Source: Beduinella massiliensis
GTDB taxonomy: Bacteria; Bacillota; Clostridia; Christensenellales; Aristaeellaceae
Direction: 5' to 3'
NCBI RefSeq assembly: GCF_900199405.1
Contig: NZ_LT963430.1
Coordinates: 868,001-932,000, forward strand
DNA length: 64,000 bases
Every line of letters begins with the position of its first letter. The stretch's first letter is position 1. The position numbers and the translations under genes are program-made. Below the pieces are notes generated by a model, which made no database searches, was not told where the DNA came from, and worked only from the letters and a program-made list of their open reading frames with translations. Of the stretch, positions 1 to 7,268 are shown piece after piece.

Positions 1-1
1 C

Positions 2-595
2 CGCAAAATCCGCGCGGCGGGGGACGACGAAGACAAGCTGCCGCCCTTTGACATGAAGCTCAACGCGCTGCTGCCCGTCATCCGGGGCGAAATGCCGCTC
101 AAGGCGCACGCGCACCAGGCGGACGACCTGTTCACCGCGCTTCGCATCGCCCGGGAGTTCGGGGTCAAGATCACGCTGGAGCACTGCACCGAGGGCCACC
201 TCGTGGCGGAGGAGCTGGCGGCGGAGCACGTGCCCTTGGCGGTCGGACCCTCGCTCGGCCACGCGACGAAGTTCGAGCTGCGCAACAAGACTTGGGAGAC
301 GCCGGGCATCCTGAGCCGGGCGGGCTGCGAGGTGTCCATCATCACCGATTCGCCGGTCATCCCGCAAAAGTACCTGCCGCTGTGCGCGGGCTTTGCGGTG
401 CAGTCGGGCATGGACCCGTTCGAGGCGCTGCGCGCGATCACGATCAACCCCGCGCGCCACATCGGCGTGGCGGACCGGCTGGGCTCTCTTTCGGTGGGCA
501 AGGACGCGGACGTGGTCGTGACGGACGGCTCGCCCTTTGAGATCGCCACGAAGGTCGTGGCCGTGTTCATCGACGGCAGGCGCGTGACGGCGTAA
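2..595 (+). CDS. Amidohydrolase family protein, C-terminal part (5' end outside window)
   Basis: The reading frame is open from base 2 to the TAA at 593-595, giving the last 197 residues of a metal-dependent amidohydrolase (imidazolonepropionase/dihydroorotase-like superfamily). Visible family marks are an HAHQADD segment with metal-type histidines, EHCTEGH a little later, a TDSP motif that supplies the catalytic aspartate in this superfamily, and the closing region NPARHIG...GSLSVGKDADVVV, where the second beta-sandwich domain re-forms. The first metal-binding HxH motif must lie upstream of the window. The substrate cannot be told from this part; relatives are often annotated as imidazolonepropionase-like amidohydrolases. 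The family call is firm, the specificity unknown. Confidence 0.85.
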   Translation, partial: RKIRAAGDDEDKLPPFDMKLNALLPVIRGEMPLKAHAHQADDLFTALRIAREFGVKITLEHCTEGHLVAEELAAEHVPLAVGPSLGHATKFELRNKTWETPGILSRAGCEVSIITDSPVIPQKYLPLCAGFAVQSGMDPFEALRAITINPARHIGVADRLGSLSVGKDADVVVTDGSPFEIATKVVAVFIDGRRVTA

Positions 596-621
596 AGAAT
601 TTTCGGCAATTTCGGCAATTT

Positions 622-655
622 AAGGACGGGCGCAGGCCCGTCCTTTTGTTTTTTG
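622..655 (+). terminator. Intrinsic terminator of the amidohydrolase gene
   Basis: A perfect 10-bp stem (AAGGACGGGC with GCCCGTCCTT, 622-631 and 636-645) with a four-base loop is followed by TTGTTTTTT. Confidence 0.85.
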
Positions 656-719
656 GGCGTACTACGGCGGCGCGCGCCCGCGTACAATCCCCGTGAAGAG
701 AGGGAAAGGCGGGAAAGGC

Positions 720-1151
720 ATGACGGACCTGGAATTATTGGCGCGTACCATTCAGTGCGAGGCGGGCGGTGAGGGCGAAAACGGCATGAAGGGCGTCGCC
801 GGCGTCATCATGAACCGCGTGAACATCACCTATGGGGAGTACGGCCGGCTCGTGAATACGATCCGCGACGCGGTCTATCAGACCGGACAGTTCAACTGCG
901 CGCGCACGACGCTCGGGGGACGGCAGAATTTGCAGAACATCTACAACATGCGCCCGGAGCAGATTCACTACGACATCGCGAACTGGGCCATCGCGGGCAA
1001 CCGGCTGGCGGGCCTGGGCTTCGCGCTGTGGTTTTTCAATCCATACTCCGCCACGTGCCGGCCGAACTTCCCGTCGAGCGTGGGCGCGTTTACGCTGCGC
1101 ATCGGCGACCACTGCTTTTACAGCCCGACCGACGCCTATGCCCAGACCTGA
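720..1151 (+). CDS. cwlJ: CwlJ/SleB-type cell wall (spore cortex) hydrolase
   Basis: 143 residues with no signal peptide, the size of Bacillus CwlJ (about 142 aa) and not of the longer secreted SleB. The hydrolase-2 signature is at the N-terminus: an ART.QCEAGGEGENG segment with the putative catalytic Glu14, then GVAGVIMNRV. CwlJ-type enzymes break down cortex peptidoglycan during spore germination. The next gene is a GerQ-like protein, and in Bacillus GerQ is needed to place CwlJ in the spore coat, so the neighbour supports the CwlJ reading. I chose ATG at 720, behind a purine-rich GGGAAAGG; a GTG at 693 would add nine unconserved residues. Confidence 0.8.
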   Translation: MTDLELLARTIQCEAGGEGENGMKGVAGVIMNRVNITYGEYGRLVNTIRDAVYQTGQFNCARTTLGGRQNLQNIYNMRPEQIHYDIANWAIAGNRLAGLGFALWFFNPYSATCRPNFPSSVGAFTLRIGDHCFYSPTDAYAQT

Positions 1152-1190
1152 GGAAGCCGGGGCTTCCTGAAATGACGAGGAGGAATGGTT

Positions 1191-1589
1191 ATGCAGCAGA
1201 ATGGAACGACAACGGGAAACGCGCCGCGCACGGACCTGTCCAGCGACATGGACTTCAACGTGCCGGCGCAGGAAAACTTCGACGCGCCCGGTCTGCAGGG
1301 CTCGATCCAGCAGATTCTGGCCGATAACGTCGGAAACTTCGTCGTGTGCGAGTTTCTCATCGGCACCCAGAACCTGGTGTTGCGCAGCGGCGTGCTCTAT
1401 ACCGTGGGCACGGGTTTTCTGGTGCTGTTCGAGGAGGCCTCCCGCACCTACGTGGTGTGCGACATCTTTTCGATCAAGTTCGTCACCTTCTATCTGCCCG
1501 GCATGCGCCCGCAGACCGTGCAGAACGGCGCCCAGTCCGCCCAGCCCGCGCAGCCCACGTTCGCCACGCGCCCCCGGGGCAGAAGATAA
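1191..1589 (+). CDS. gerQ: GerQ-like spore coat protein
   Basis: 132 residues. The central part (about 34-105) has the GerQ pattern: a short region predicted to fold around 'IQQILADNVGN', a beta-rich core (CEFLIGTQNLVLRSGVLY, GFLVLFEEASRTYVVCDIFS) and the ending VTFYLPG. The N-terminus is polar and the tail rich in Gln, Ala and Pro. GerQ is a coat protein, cross-linked by transglutaminase in Bacillus and required for CwlJ localisation. It lies 39 bp after the CwlJ-like gene, probably in one transcript. ATG 1191 sits 7 bases after GAGGAGG (1177-1183); ATG 1185 is too close to that site. The similarity is modest in sequence but strong in context. Confidence 0.7.
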   Translation: MQQNGTTTGNAPRTDLSSDMDFNVPAQENFDAPGLQGSIQQILADNVGNFVVCEFLIGTQNLVLRSGVLYTVGTGFLVLFEEASRTYVVCDIFSIKFVTFYLPGMRPQTVQNGAQSAQPAQPTFATRPRGRR

Positions 1590-1602
1590 CACAGCTCTTC
1601 GC

Positions 1603-1632
1603 GAAGGCCGTTCCGTGGGAACGGCCTTTTCG
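1603..1632 (+). terminator. Intrinsic terminator after the cwlJ-gerQ pair
   Basis: GAAGGCCGTTCC and GGAACGGCCTTTTC pair around a GTG loop. The hairpin lies between converging genes and may serve both strands. Confidence 0.65.
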
Positions 1633-1652
1633 CGATCGGCAGACGGGACGCC

Positions 1653-2108
1653 TCAGCGCGCCCCGAGCGCGTCAGCGATCATCCGCTCGACGCGGGCGCA
1701 CACCTCGTCCGGATCAAATTGCCCCGAGACGAGGTGAAGGTCGTGCGCCACGCCGTCAAAGCATCCGTGCTTCCCTTCGAGCATCGCGGCGACGGGGGCG
1801 GGCATGTTCCCGCCCATGCGGCGGGCGAAGCGCTCCTTGATGGTTTCCAGGTCCGCGGTCACAAGGATGCGGATTGCGTTTTCCGGAAGCAGCTGCAAAT
1901 GCTCCGCTTCGGAGACGACATAGAGGATATGCTCGTCCGGCGCGGCCTCCTCCAGTTTCTTTCGGAAGAGGTTTTGCGCGAGGGCCTCGCCTTTGGCGAG
2001 GCGCAGATAGTCCTTGCCTGTGAAGACCTGCGCTTGAAGCGCCCGCTTTAGCTGGTCCGCAAGGGTGGATTTCCCGGTGCAGCTTTCGCCGATTATTCCG
2101 ATTACCAT
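1653..2108 (-). CDS. Small P-loop NTPase/kinase-like protein
   Basis: 151 residues. The Walker A loop GESCTGKS is at residues 6-13, right at the N-terminus (MVIGIIGESCTGKS). The rest has the layout of a small nucleoside/adenylate-kinase-type fold, with 'IRILVTADLETIKERFARR' resembling the strand plus LID region. The phosphate acceptor cannot be named. I start at ATG 2108, 8 bases after GGAG; an upstream ATG at 2144 lies inside the previous gene. The start overlaps the end of the ArsR-type gene by 7 bases, so translation is probably coupled and the protein may belong to the same response. Confidence 0.7.
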   Translation of the reverse strand: MVIGIIGESCTGKSTLADQLKRALQAQVFTGKDYLRLAKGEALAQNLFRKKLEEAAPDEHILYVVSEAEHLQLLPENAIRILVTADLETIKERFARRMGGNMPAPVAAMLEGKHGCFDGVAHDLHLVSGQFDPDEVCARVERMIADALGAR

Positions 2109-2680
2109 CTTTCTTTCTCCGATCCGTCTGTTTTGGCGCGCCAATATCCTTTGGCGCTGCGGTTTAAAAGCTGTTCTCCTACCATGTCCCGGCGCAGGGT
2201 GCAGAAGTCGTCGTGAAAGTCGGCGAGGAGGAGGTTTACCTCCCGCTCCGAGTAGAGCCTGTCCTGCTCAAACGCCTGTACGAGCACTTCCAAGACGATG
2301 CGCTTCTTTTTCTGCTGGGCGGGGATCGACTTCAGCTTTCCGTACTCGAAGAACGCGTCGATCACCTTTTGCCTGTATTCGGCGTCCCGCTGCTGCTGCA
2401 ACCCGATCTCGTCGGATTCCTCCTGCAAAATATCCAGGATGCGCGTTTCAAACACGTTCCTGTTCAGCGAATACATCGTATAGTACTGGCGCTTATACGC
2501 GGTTACGGCCCCGGCGTCGGAGAGCTTTTTCAGATGGAACGACACCGTGGGGGCCGAAATGCCCAATCGCTCCGCCAGTCGTTCCACGTACATGTCCTCG
2601 ATCGCGAGCGATTTTAAAATCTGCAGCCGCGATTTGTCGGACAGGCACTTGAACAGGCGGAGGGCCGCTGCCTCGTTCAT
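2102..2680 (-). CDS. ArsR-family HTH regulator with C-terminal DUF2087 domain
   Basis: 192 residues. Residues 1-75 are an ArsR-type winged helix (FKCLSDKSRLQILKSL, then RLGISAPTVSFHLKKLSDAG with the recognition helix). Residues about 105-185 fit DUF2087: FFEYGKLKSIPAQQKKKRIV, YSEREVNLLL, then LRRDMV...GYWR. No metal-binding cysteine pair typical of ArsR/SmtB sensors is seen, so the signal is unknown. It starts four bases inside the end of the upstream small gene (ATGA overlap) and is followed by an overlapping P-loop gene, so the three form one minus-strand operon. A palindrome overlapping the promoter may be its own operator. Confidence 0.85.
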   Translation of the reverse strand: MNEAAALRLFKCLSDKSRLQILKSLAIEDMYVERLAERLGISAPTVSFHLKKLSDAGAVTAYKRQYYTMYSLNRNVFETRILDILQEESDEIGLQQQRDAEYRQKVIDAFFEYGKLKSIPAQQKKKRIVLEVLVQAFEQDRLYSEREVNLLLADFHDDFCTLRRDMVGEQLLNRSAKGYWRAKTDGSEKERW

Positions 2681-3039
2681 CTTGTCCTCTCCTCAATATT
2701 TGAAAATTGCGACTCGATTTCCCGAAGCGTATCGAGCTTGATGTTTTCGATCAGCAATTTCTCCGCGTCCTCATGCCGCATCGCCTTGTAGCGGGCCGCC
2801 GCCCAGCTCTCCCTGATTTGTCCGGTTTTGAGAAGGAAAAAGCGCCCCGCCGCCTCCCCCTCGCAGGTCCTCGCCGCGACCGCAAGGAGGGTTCGGCAGA
2901 TGTCGTAGACGTTTGTCCGGACCTTTTCAAAGACCGCCTCGTCGCCGCGGTCGTCCGACAACAGCGATTTTTGCCGCGCTTGGCAGGCGGCAATTTGATC
3001 GTCCAGCCACGCGGCGAGCCGTTCCGGCTGTGCTTCCAT
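2677..3039 (-). CDS. Hypothetical protein, first gene of the ArsR operon
   Basis: 120 residues, mostly charged and helical, with no signal peptide, membrane segment or motif that I recognise. Notable stretches are WLDDQIAACQARQK and SWAAARYKAMRHEDAEKLL. It ends in an ATGA overlap with the ArsR-type gene and is first behind the minus-strand promoter, so it is a real translated gene and perhaps a partner of the regulator. No function can be assigned. Confidence 0.7.
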   Translation of the reverse strand: MEAQPERLAAWLDDQIAACQARQKSLLSDDRGDEAVFEKVRTNVYDICRTLLAVAARTCEGEAAGRFFLLKTGQIRESWAAARYKAMRHEDAEKLLIENIKLDTLREIESQFSNIEERTR

Positions 3040-3188
3040 CCTGTTTTCACCCCGATCCCGCCATGCCCCGCAAGGACGGCGGGGTATGGCGCCTCTTTTT
3101 TTCAGGACCCATCGCCTGCCCCGAGGCGGCGCGCGCGATTTGCCCGCAAAGGTGCAGGGCGCATTGCGCGGACGGGTTCCTGAAAATG

Positions 3189-3217
3189 ATTATACTACCG
3201 CGACATCAAAAAATCAA
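3189..3217 (-). promoter_or_regulatory. Sigma-A type promoter of the ArsR operon
   Basis: Reading the minus strand: TTGATT (3217-3212), 17-bp spacer, TATAAT (3194-3189). It drives the three-gene operon ending at 1653. Confidence 0.7.
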
Positions 3218-3229
3218 ATTCATTTTGAT
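3213..3229. promoter_or_regulatory. Candidate operator palindrome at the ArsR operon promoter
   Basis: ATCAAA-N5-TTTGAT is a perfect 6+6 palindrome that overlaps the -35 box of the minus-strand promoter. Position and symmetry suit autoregulation by the ArsR-family protein; this is inference only. Confidence 0.4.
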
Positions 3230-3284
3230 AATGGTAAAAATAAATTTGCTGTCCGCCGCGCGGGAATTTGAATGCGCGTGAACC

Positions 3285-3313
3285 TTGACGGGCCGAGCCG
3301 CATATGTTAAAAT
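3285..3313 (+). promoter_or_regulatory. Sigma-A type promoter of the NiCo riboswitch/CDF transcript
   Basis: TTGACG (3285-3290), 17-bp spacer, TAAAAT (3308-3313). It leaves a leader of about 225 nt before the CDF start codon. Confidence 0.7.
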
Positions 3314-3368
3314 GCACGCATCTCTTTGCACTGCATCGCGCCCCTCGGGGAGTCGATCATAGCGGTAC

Positions 3369-3448
3369 AAACTGAACAGGCGGCGGGCTTCGGGTCCGCA
3401 GGCCGGGCCGTTTTCGGCAGCGGATGTACGGCATCCGCGGGACAGTCG
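3369..3448 (+). ncRNA. NiCo (czcD) riboswitch aptamer
   Basis: The leader contains the ordered conserved blocks of the NiCo four-way junction: ACTGAACAGGC (3371-3381), then GCAGGCCGGGC (3397-3407) after a hairpin, CGGCAGC (3415-3421), a GGATG...CATCC hairpin, and GCGGGACAGT (3437-3446). ACTG and CAGT close the junction. The class binds Co2+ and Ni2+ cooperatively and turns on metal exporters. Here it sits directly upstream of a CDF family exporter and overlaps a terminator. I identified it by recalling the aptamer sequence of solved structures; a covariance-model search was not run. Confidence 0.85.
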
Positions 3449-3473
3449 GTGTGTCCTGCGGGTGTATTTTTTT
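3435..3473 (+). terminator. Riboswitch-controlled intrinsic terminator
   Basis: CCGCGGGACA (3435-3444) pairs with TGTCCTGCGG (3452-3461), followed by seven T at 3467-3473. The left arm uses the conserved GGGACAG of the aptamer, so aptamer folding with metal bound and terminator folding exclude each other. This predicts an ON switch for the exporter. Confidence 0.8.
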
Positions 3474-3544
3474 ACCCTTCGCCGGGTCTGCACACGCTTG
3501 AAAGGGGCGCCGAAGAGCGATTTCTAAATAGGGAGGTAACAACG

Positions 3545-4432
3545 ATGAAGCAGCGTACCCGCGAACAGGTAGCTATGCACGTGTCGCTCGTCACCCTGAT
3601 CCAGAACGTCGCACTGAGCGTCTTCAAGCTGGCGGCCGGACTGCTTTCCCATTCGGGGGCGATGGTTTCGGACGCCGTGCACTCGGCGTCCGACGTGATG
3701 ACCACCTTTGTGGTCATGGCGGGGGTCAAGCTTGCGAACAAGGCGTCCGACAAGGAGCATCCATACGGCCACGAACGGCTGGAATGTGTGGCGGCGATCC
3801 TTCTGTCGGTTCTTCTGGGGCTCACCGGCCTGGGCATTGGCTGGGCCGGGGTGGAGAAGATCAGGGCGGGCGGCTCCGCGCTTGCGGCGCCCGGCGGGCT
3901 GGCGCTTGTGGCCGCCGTCGTTTCCATCGTCGTGAAGGAGGCCATGTACTGGTATACCCGCGCCGCCGCCAAGGAAACGGGCTCCGGCGCGCTTATGGCC
4001 GACGCGTGGCACCATCGTTCCGACGCGCTTTCCTCCGTCGGCAGCTTCATTGGGATATTGGGCGCCCGCATAGGCCTGCCCATTCTCGACCCCGTCGCCA
4101 GCGTGGTGATTTGCGTCTTCATCGTCAAGGCCGCGGTGGATATTTTTCGGGATGCGGTTTCCAAGATGACGGACCGCTCCTGCGACGACGCGACCGTGCA
4201 GGCGCTGCGCGACATCGTGCTCGCCGACGAACAGGTGCTGCGCATCGACCGGCTGAGCACCCGTATCTTTGGAGACAAATTTTATGTGGAACTGGAAATC
4301 GCGACGGACGCCGATCTGTCCCTGGCCCAGGCCCACGAGATTGCCGAGCACGTTCATGACGCGGTGGAACGGGCATTCGCCCAGGTCAAGCACTGCATGG
4401 TGCATGTAAACCCCGCGGAAGAACAGCCGTGA
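3545..4432 (+). CDS. Cation diffusion facilitator (CDF) metal exporter, probably Co2+/Ni2+
   Basis: 295 residues. CDF proteins are membrane antiporters that expel divalent metals. The first metal site is visible in HSGAMVSDAVHSASD (residues 37-50), the second in ADAWHHRSDALSS (about 152-164). Further hydrophobic segments cover about 60-200, and a cytosolic CTD with ILDP...DRSCDD...VHVNP follows. The length is normal. ATG 3545 follows GGGAGG with a good gap; an in-frame upstream start at 3326 would read through the riboswitch and is not real. The upstream NiCo riboswitch points to cobalt and nickel as inducers and probable cargo. Confidence 0.9.
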   Translation: MKQRTREQVAMHVSLVTLIQNVALSVFKLAAGLLSHSGAMVSDAVHSASDVMTTFVVMAGVKLANKASDKEHPYGHERLECVAAILLSVLLGLTGLGIGWAGVEKIRAGGSALAAPGGLALVAAVVSIVVKEAMYWYTRAAAKETGSGALMADAWHHRSDALSSVGSFIGILGARIGLPILDPVASVVICVFIVKAAVDIFRDAVSKMTDRSCDDATVQALRDIVLADEQVLRIDRLSTRIFGDKFYVELEIATDADLSLAQAHEIAEHVHDAVERAFAQVKHCMVHVNPAEEQP

Positions 4433-4441
4433 TCCGGCCCT

Positions 4442-4472
4442 GCGGCGGAGGCGAAGGCCTCCGCCGCTTTTT
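4442..4472 (+). terminator. Intrinsic terminator after the CDF gene
   Basis: An 11-bp perfect stem (GCGGCGGAGGC with GCCTCCGCCGC), GAAG loop, then TTTTT. Confidence 0.9.
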
Positions 4473-4621
4473 GCGCCCGGCGGCGGGCTGCTTGAAGCGG
4501 GAAGAAAACGATTTCACAATTGCCCTCAAAAATAAACCTGGGAAAAACACCTTGAAATGCGCCGTGGGGTTTTGAAAGAAGGACAACTTGGCGAAAATAG
4601 GGAGAATAATTCGAGGATATA

Positions 4622-4650
4622 TTGACAATGGATCTGCTGGCGGATATAAT
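4622..4650 (+). promoter_or_regulatory. Consensus sigma-A promoter of sugar operon 1
   Basis: TTGACA (4622-4627), exactly 17 bp, TATAAT (4645-4650): both hexamers are perfect, so strong transcription is expected unless repressed. Confidence 0.9.
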
Positions 4651-4661
4651 GGAAAAAACGG

Positions 4662-4681
4662 ATATGTAAACGTTTTTATAT
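4662..4681. promoter_or_regulatory. Candidate LacI-family operator
   Basis: ATATGTAAAC followed at once by GTTTTTATAT is an inverted repeat with 8 of 10 matches and a central CG, as in LacI/CcpA-type operators. It lies just downstream of the -10 box and before the LacI gene start, where it would block transcription (autoregulation). Confidence 0.6.
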
Positions 4682-4696
4682 CGTCGGGAGATCGCC

Positions 4697-5722
4697 ATGA
4701 GCATGATGGACAGGAAGACCACGATTCGGGACGTCGCCCGCCATGCGGGCGTATCAATCGCTACCGTGTCCCGGTATTTGAACCGTTCGGGATACGTCGA
4801 GGAGGAAACGGGGCGGCGCATCGCGCTGGCGGTCCGGGAGACGGGCTATACGCCCAGCATGGCCGCCAGCAGCCTCAAGACGCGCCGCGGCAAAATCGTG
4901 CTGCTGGTCGTTCCCGACATCTGCAACCCCTTTTATTCGAGCCTGGCGCAGCACGTGCAGCGGCTCTGCGGGGAAAGGGGCTACGCCATGGCGCTGTACA
5001 ACACAAACGAACGCCCGGAGGAGGAGGAAGCCTCGATCCGGCTCGCGCGGCAGATGTACGCCGGCGGGATTCTCTTTGCCTCCATCGACGCGAAGCCCCG
5101 CGTGACCGCCGCGCTGACGGAAAGCGGCATCCCGGTCGTGGGCCTCAACTCGTACGTGGAGAGCCCCTTTGACGCGGTGCACGTCGCGCGCGTCGGCGGA
5201 ACCTACCTGGCGGCGCGCCACCTGATCGATCTGGGGCACCGGCGCATCGCCTTTGCGGGCGGCCTGCCCGGTTCGGTCATCGGCCTGAACCGGCGCGGCG
5301 GCTACGAGCGCGCGATGCGTGAGGCGGGGCTGGCCGCCCCGGAGGAGGCCGTCTTCGAGATGGGCTTTTCACAGGCGGACGGCTATAAGGCCGGGTGCTA
5401 CTTTTCGGCGCTCGCGGAGCGCCCGAGCGCGATCTGCTGCGCAAACGACCTGATCGCCCTGGGCGTGATGGATGCGCTGCAGGAGCGCGGCCTTCGCATC
5501 CCGCAGGACGTGTCCGTCAGCGGGATGGACGACATCCCCTATGCGCGCACGGCGAGCCCGCGGCTTACGACGGTGACGAACGACAGCGCGGCGTTTGCGC
5601 GCGAGGGCGTGCGGATGCTCTTTGAGCGCATAGACGGCAGCTATGCGGGCGCGGCGCGCGAGTCGGAGATCGCGCACGAGCTGGTCGTGCGCGCCTCGAC
5701 CGGCAGCCCCGCCTTTGACTAG
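4697..5722 (+). CDS. LacI-family transcriptional regulator
   Basis: 341 residues. The N-terminal HTH is TTIRDVARHAGVSIATVSRYLN, followed by a hinge ending near SLKTRRG. The rest is a periplasmic-binding-like sugar-sensing core (DICNPFYSSLAQ, HLIDLGHRRIAFAGG, CANDLIALGVMDAL, VSVSGMDDIPYA). It is first in an operon with a sugar ABC importer, an ADP-ribosylglycohydrolase-like enzyme and ribokinase, so the inducer is probably the imported sugar or riboside. A consensus promoter and a palindromic operator precede it, which suggests self-repression. The ATG at 4697 follows GGGAG. Confidence 0.9.
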   Translation: MSMMDRKTTIRDVARHAGVSIATVSRYLNRSGYVEEETGRRIALAVRETGYTPSMAASSLKTRRGKIVLLVVPDICNPFYSSLAQHVQRLCGERGYAMALYNTNERPEEEEASIRLARQMYAGGILFASIDAKPRVTAALTESGIPVVGLNSYVESPFDAVHVARVGGTYLAARHLIDLGHRRIAFAGGLPGSVIGLNRRGGYERAMREAGLAAPEEAVFEMGFSQADGYKAGCYFSALAERPSAICCANDLIALGVMDALQERGLRIPQDVSVSGMDDIPYARTASPRLTTVTNDSAAFAREGVRMLFERIDGSYAGAARESEIAHELVVRASTGSPAFD

Positions 5723-5901
5723 AAAAGGGTACTTTTTTGGACATCTTACGATGTTTCCCATAAGTGGATTTTACGCGGCAGCTAACTTCCTTTGTCTCGC
5801 AGCGGAGGCTCGTCCTGAAATGTACAGAAGGAGGGACAGACAGGCGAAAGGACCCCGCTGGTACGAACCGTTTCGACGAGACAAACAAATGGAGGTTAAC
5901 G

Positions 5902-7185
5902 ATGATGAAAAAGCTGCTTTGTTGTGTGACCGCGCTGTGCATTTTGCTTACCCTGTGCCTGACCACGGGCCTGGCGGAGGAAAAGACGGTCGTCAGAATG
6001 GCCGTCTCCGGCAGCGTATCCGAGATCGCGCTGCGCGAGGAAACCGCGAACCTTTACATGGAACTGCACCCCGATGTGGAAATCAAGTGGATCGACCTGG
6101 GCGACGACCGCGTCGTCAAGACCATGGCGCTCATCAGCTCCGGCGAGGCGCCCGACATCCTCTACATGAACGAAAACATCTACACCTACACCACGCGCGG
6201 CGTGCTTGAGCCCCTGACGCAGTACATCGAGGCGGAGGGCGAGGGCTACCTGGACTACTTCTACGACAGCCTGCTCGCGCCGCTCACCTACGAAGGGGAG
6301 CTGTACGCCCTGCCGCAGGAGGTTTCCCCGTACGTCATCTACTACAACAAGGACCTGTTCGACCGCTATGGCGTCGAATACCCGACCAACGACTGGACGT
6401 TCGACCAGTGGTACGAGACGTGCAGGAAGCTGGCGCACCCGGACGAGCTGGTCTACGCCGAAAACATCATGGCCTGGGCGGACAAGTTCCTCCAGCAGCT
6501 CAGCCGCATGGGCGTGGAAATCTACACCGACGACATGCAGGGCATCTGGACCGCGCAGCCGGAAAACTACGACAAGGCGCTGGCCGCGTTCGAGTGGCTG
6601 AACAACGCCGTGGCCGTGGAGCATATCTGCCCCGACCCGGCCGAGCAGACGGCCATGGGCAAGGGCTTCAGCGAGATGTTCCGCAACCAGCAGGTCGCCA
6701 TGGAAGCCTCCGGCCTGTGGAGCCTTCCGCCCTACAAGGACGACCCGCTGACCTTTAGCTGGGACGTCGTGATGAGCCCCCTGAGCCAGGACGGCAGCCG
6801 CACCACGCGCGCGGGCATCCTGAACTGGGGCATCTACTCCGGCTCGAAGAACAAGGAAGCGGCGTGGGATGTGCTCAAGTTCTTCGTGGGCCACGAGGGG
6901 CAGAAGATCGTCGCCAAGTACAACATGGCGCTGCCGGGCGCGCAGGACGACGAGGCCAACCAGATGATCATCGACAGCAGGTTCCCGGAAAGCGTGAAGA
7001 ACTTCGTCGATTCCGTGCCGTTTATCGAGATTCAGGACAGCTTCTCCCTGTGCGAGGACGAGGTCAACAACCTGCTGACCGCGCAGCTGCAATCCATGAT
7101 TCTCGGGGAGCAGACGCCGCAGGAGGCGCTGGACAACTTTAACGAAGAGGCGGTGGAAATTTTAAAGGAAGCCATCGAGGGATGA
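5902..7185 (+). CDS. Sugar ABC transporter substrate-binding protein (family 1)
   Basis: 427 residues. A classical signal peptide (MMKKLL, hydrophobic core to about residue 24, ending TTGLA) is followed by a family-1 solute-binding fold: VVRMAVSGSVSEIALREE, GEAPDILYMNENIYTYT, a middle PQEVSPYVIYYNKDLFDRYG typical of CUT1 binding proteins, and WDVLKFF near the end. No lipobox cysteine follows the core, so how it is held at the membrane is unclear. It would capture the substrate for the two permeases downstream. ATG 5902 (or 5905) follows GGAGG closely. The 179-bp gap to the LacI gene shows no strong second promoter. Confidence 0.88.
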   Translation: MMKKLLCCVTALCILLTLCLTTGLAEEKTVVRMAVSGSVSEIALREETANLYMELHPDVEIKWIDLGDDRVVKTMALISSGEAPDILYMNENIYTYTTRGVLEPLTQYIEAEGEGYLDYFYDSLLAPLTYEGELYALPQEVSPYVIYYNKDLFDRYGVEYPTNDWTFDQWYETCRKLAHPDELVYAENIMAWADKFLQQLSRMGVEIYTDDMQGIWTAQPENYDKALAAFEWLNNAVAVEHICPDPAEQTAMGKGFSEMFRNQQVAMEASGLWSLPPYKDDPLTFSWDVVMSPLSQDGSRTTRAGILNWGIYSGSKNKEAAWDVLKFFVGHEGQKIVAKYNMALPGAQDDEANQMIIDSRFPESVKNFVDSVPFIEIQDSFSLCEDEVNNLLTAQLQSMILGEQTPQEALDNFNEEAVEILKEAIEG

Positions 7186-7210
7186 CGGCTGTTTGACACA
7201 ATGCCGAAGG

Positions 7211-7232
7211 GCGCGCGCTGTCCGGCGCGCGC
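7211..7232 (+). other. GC-rich hairpin between binding-protein and permease genes
   Basis: GCGCGCGC pairs with GCGCGCGC around TGTCCG, followed by a poor T tract (TCCTTTCCCC). Probably a partial terminator or RNA-stabilising hairpin that keeps binding protein in excess of permease. Confidence 0.5.
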
Positions 7233-7268
7233 TCCTTTCCCCTTCGCCAAGAAAAAGGAGTGTAAAGC

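Noticed and set aside
3326-3544. N-terminal extension of the CDF gene
   Set aside because: It reads through the riboswitch and terminator; a good SD lies before ATG 3545.
5737-5765. TTGGAC and ATAAGT as a promoter before the binding-protein gene of operon 1
   Set aside because: Both boxes are poor; the operon promoter at 4622 is enough.
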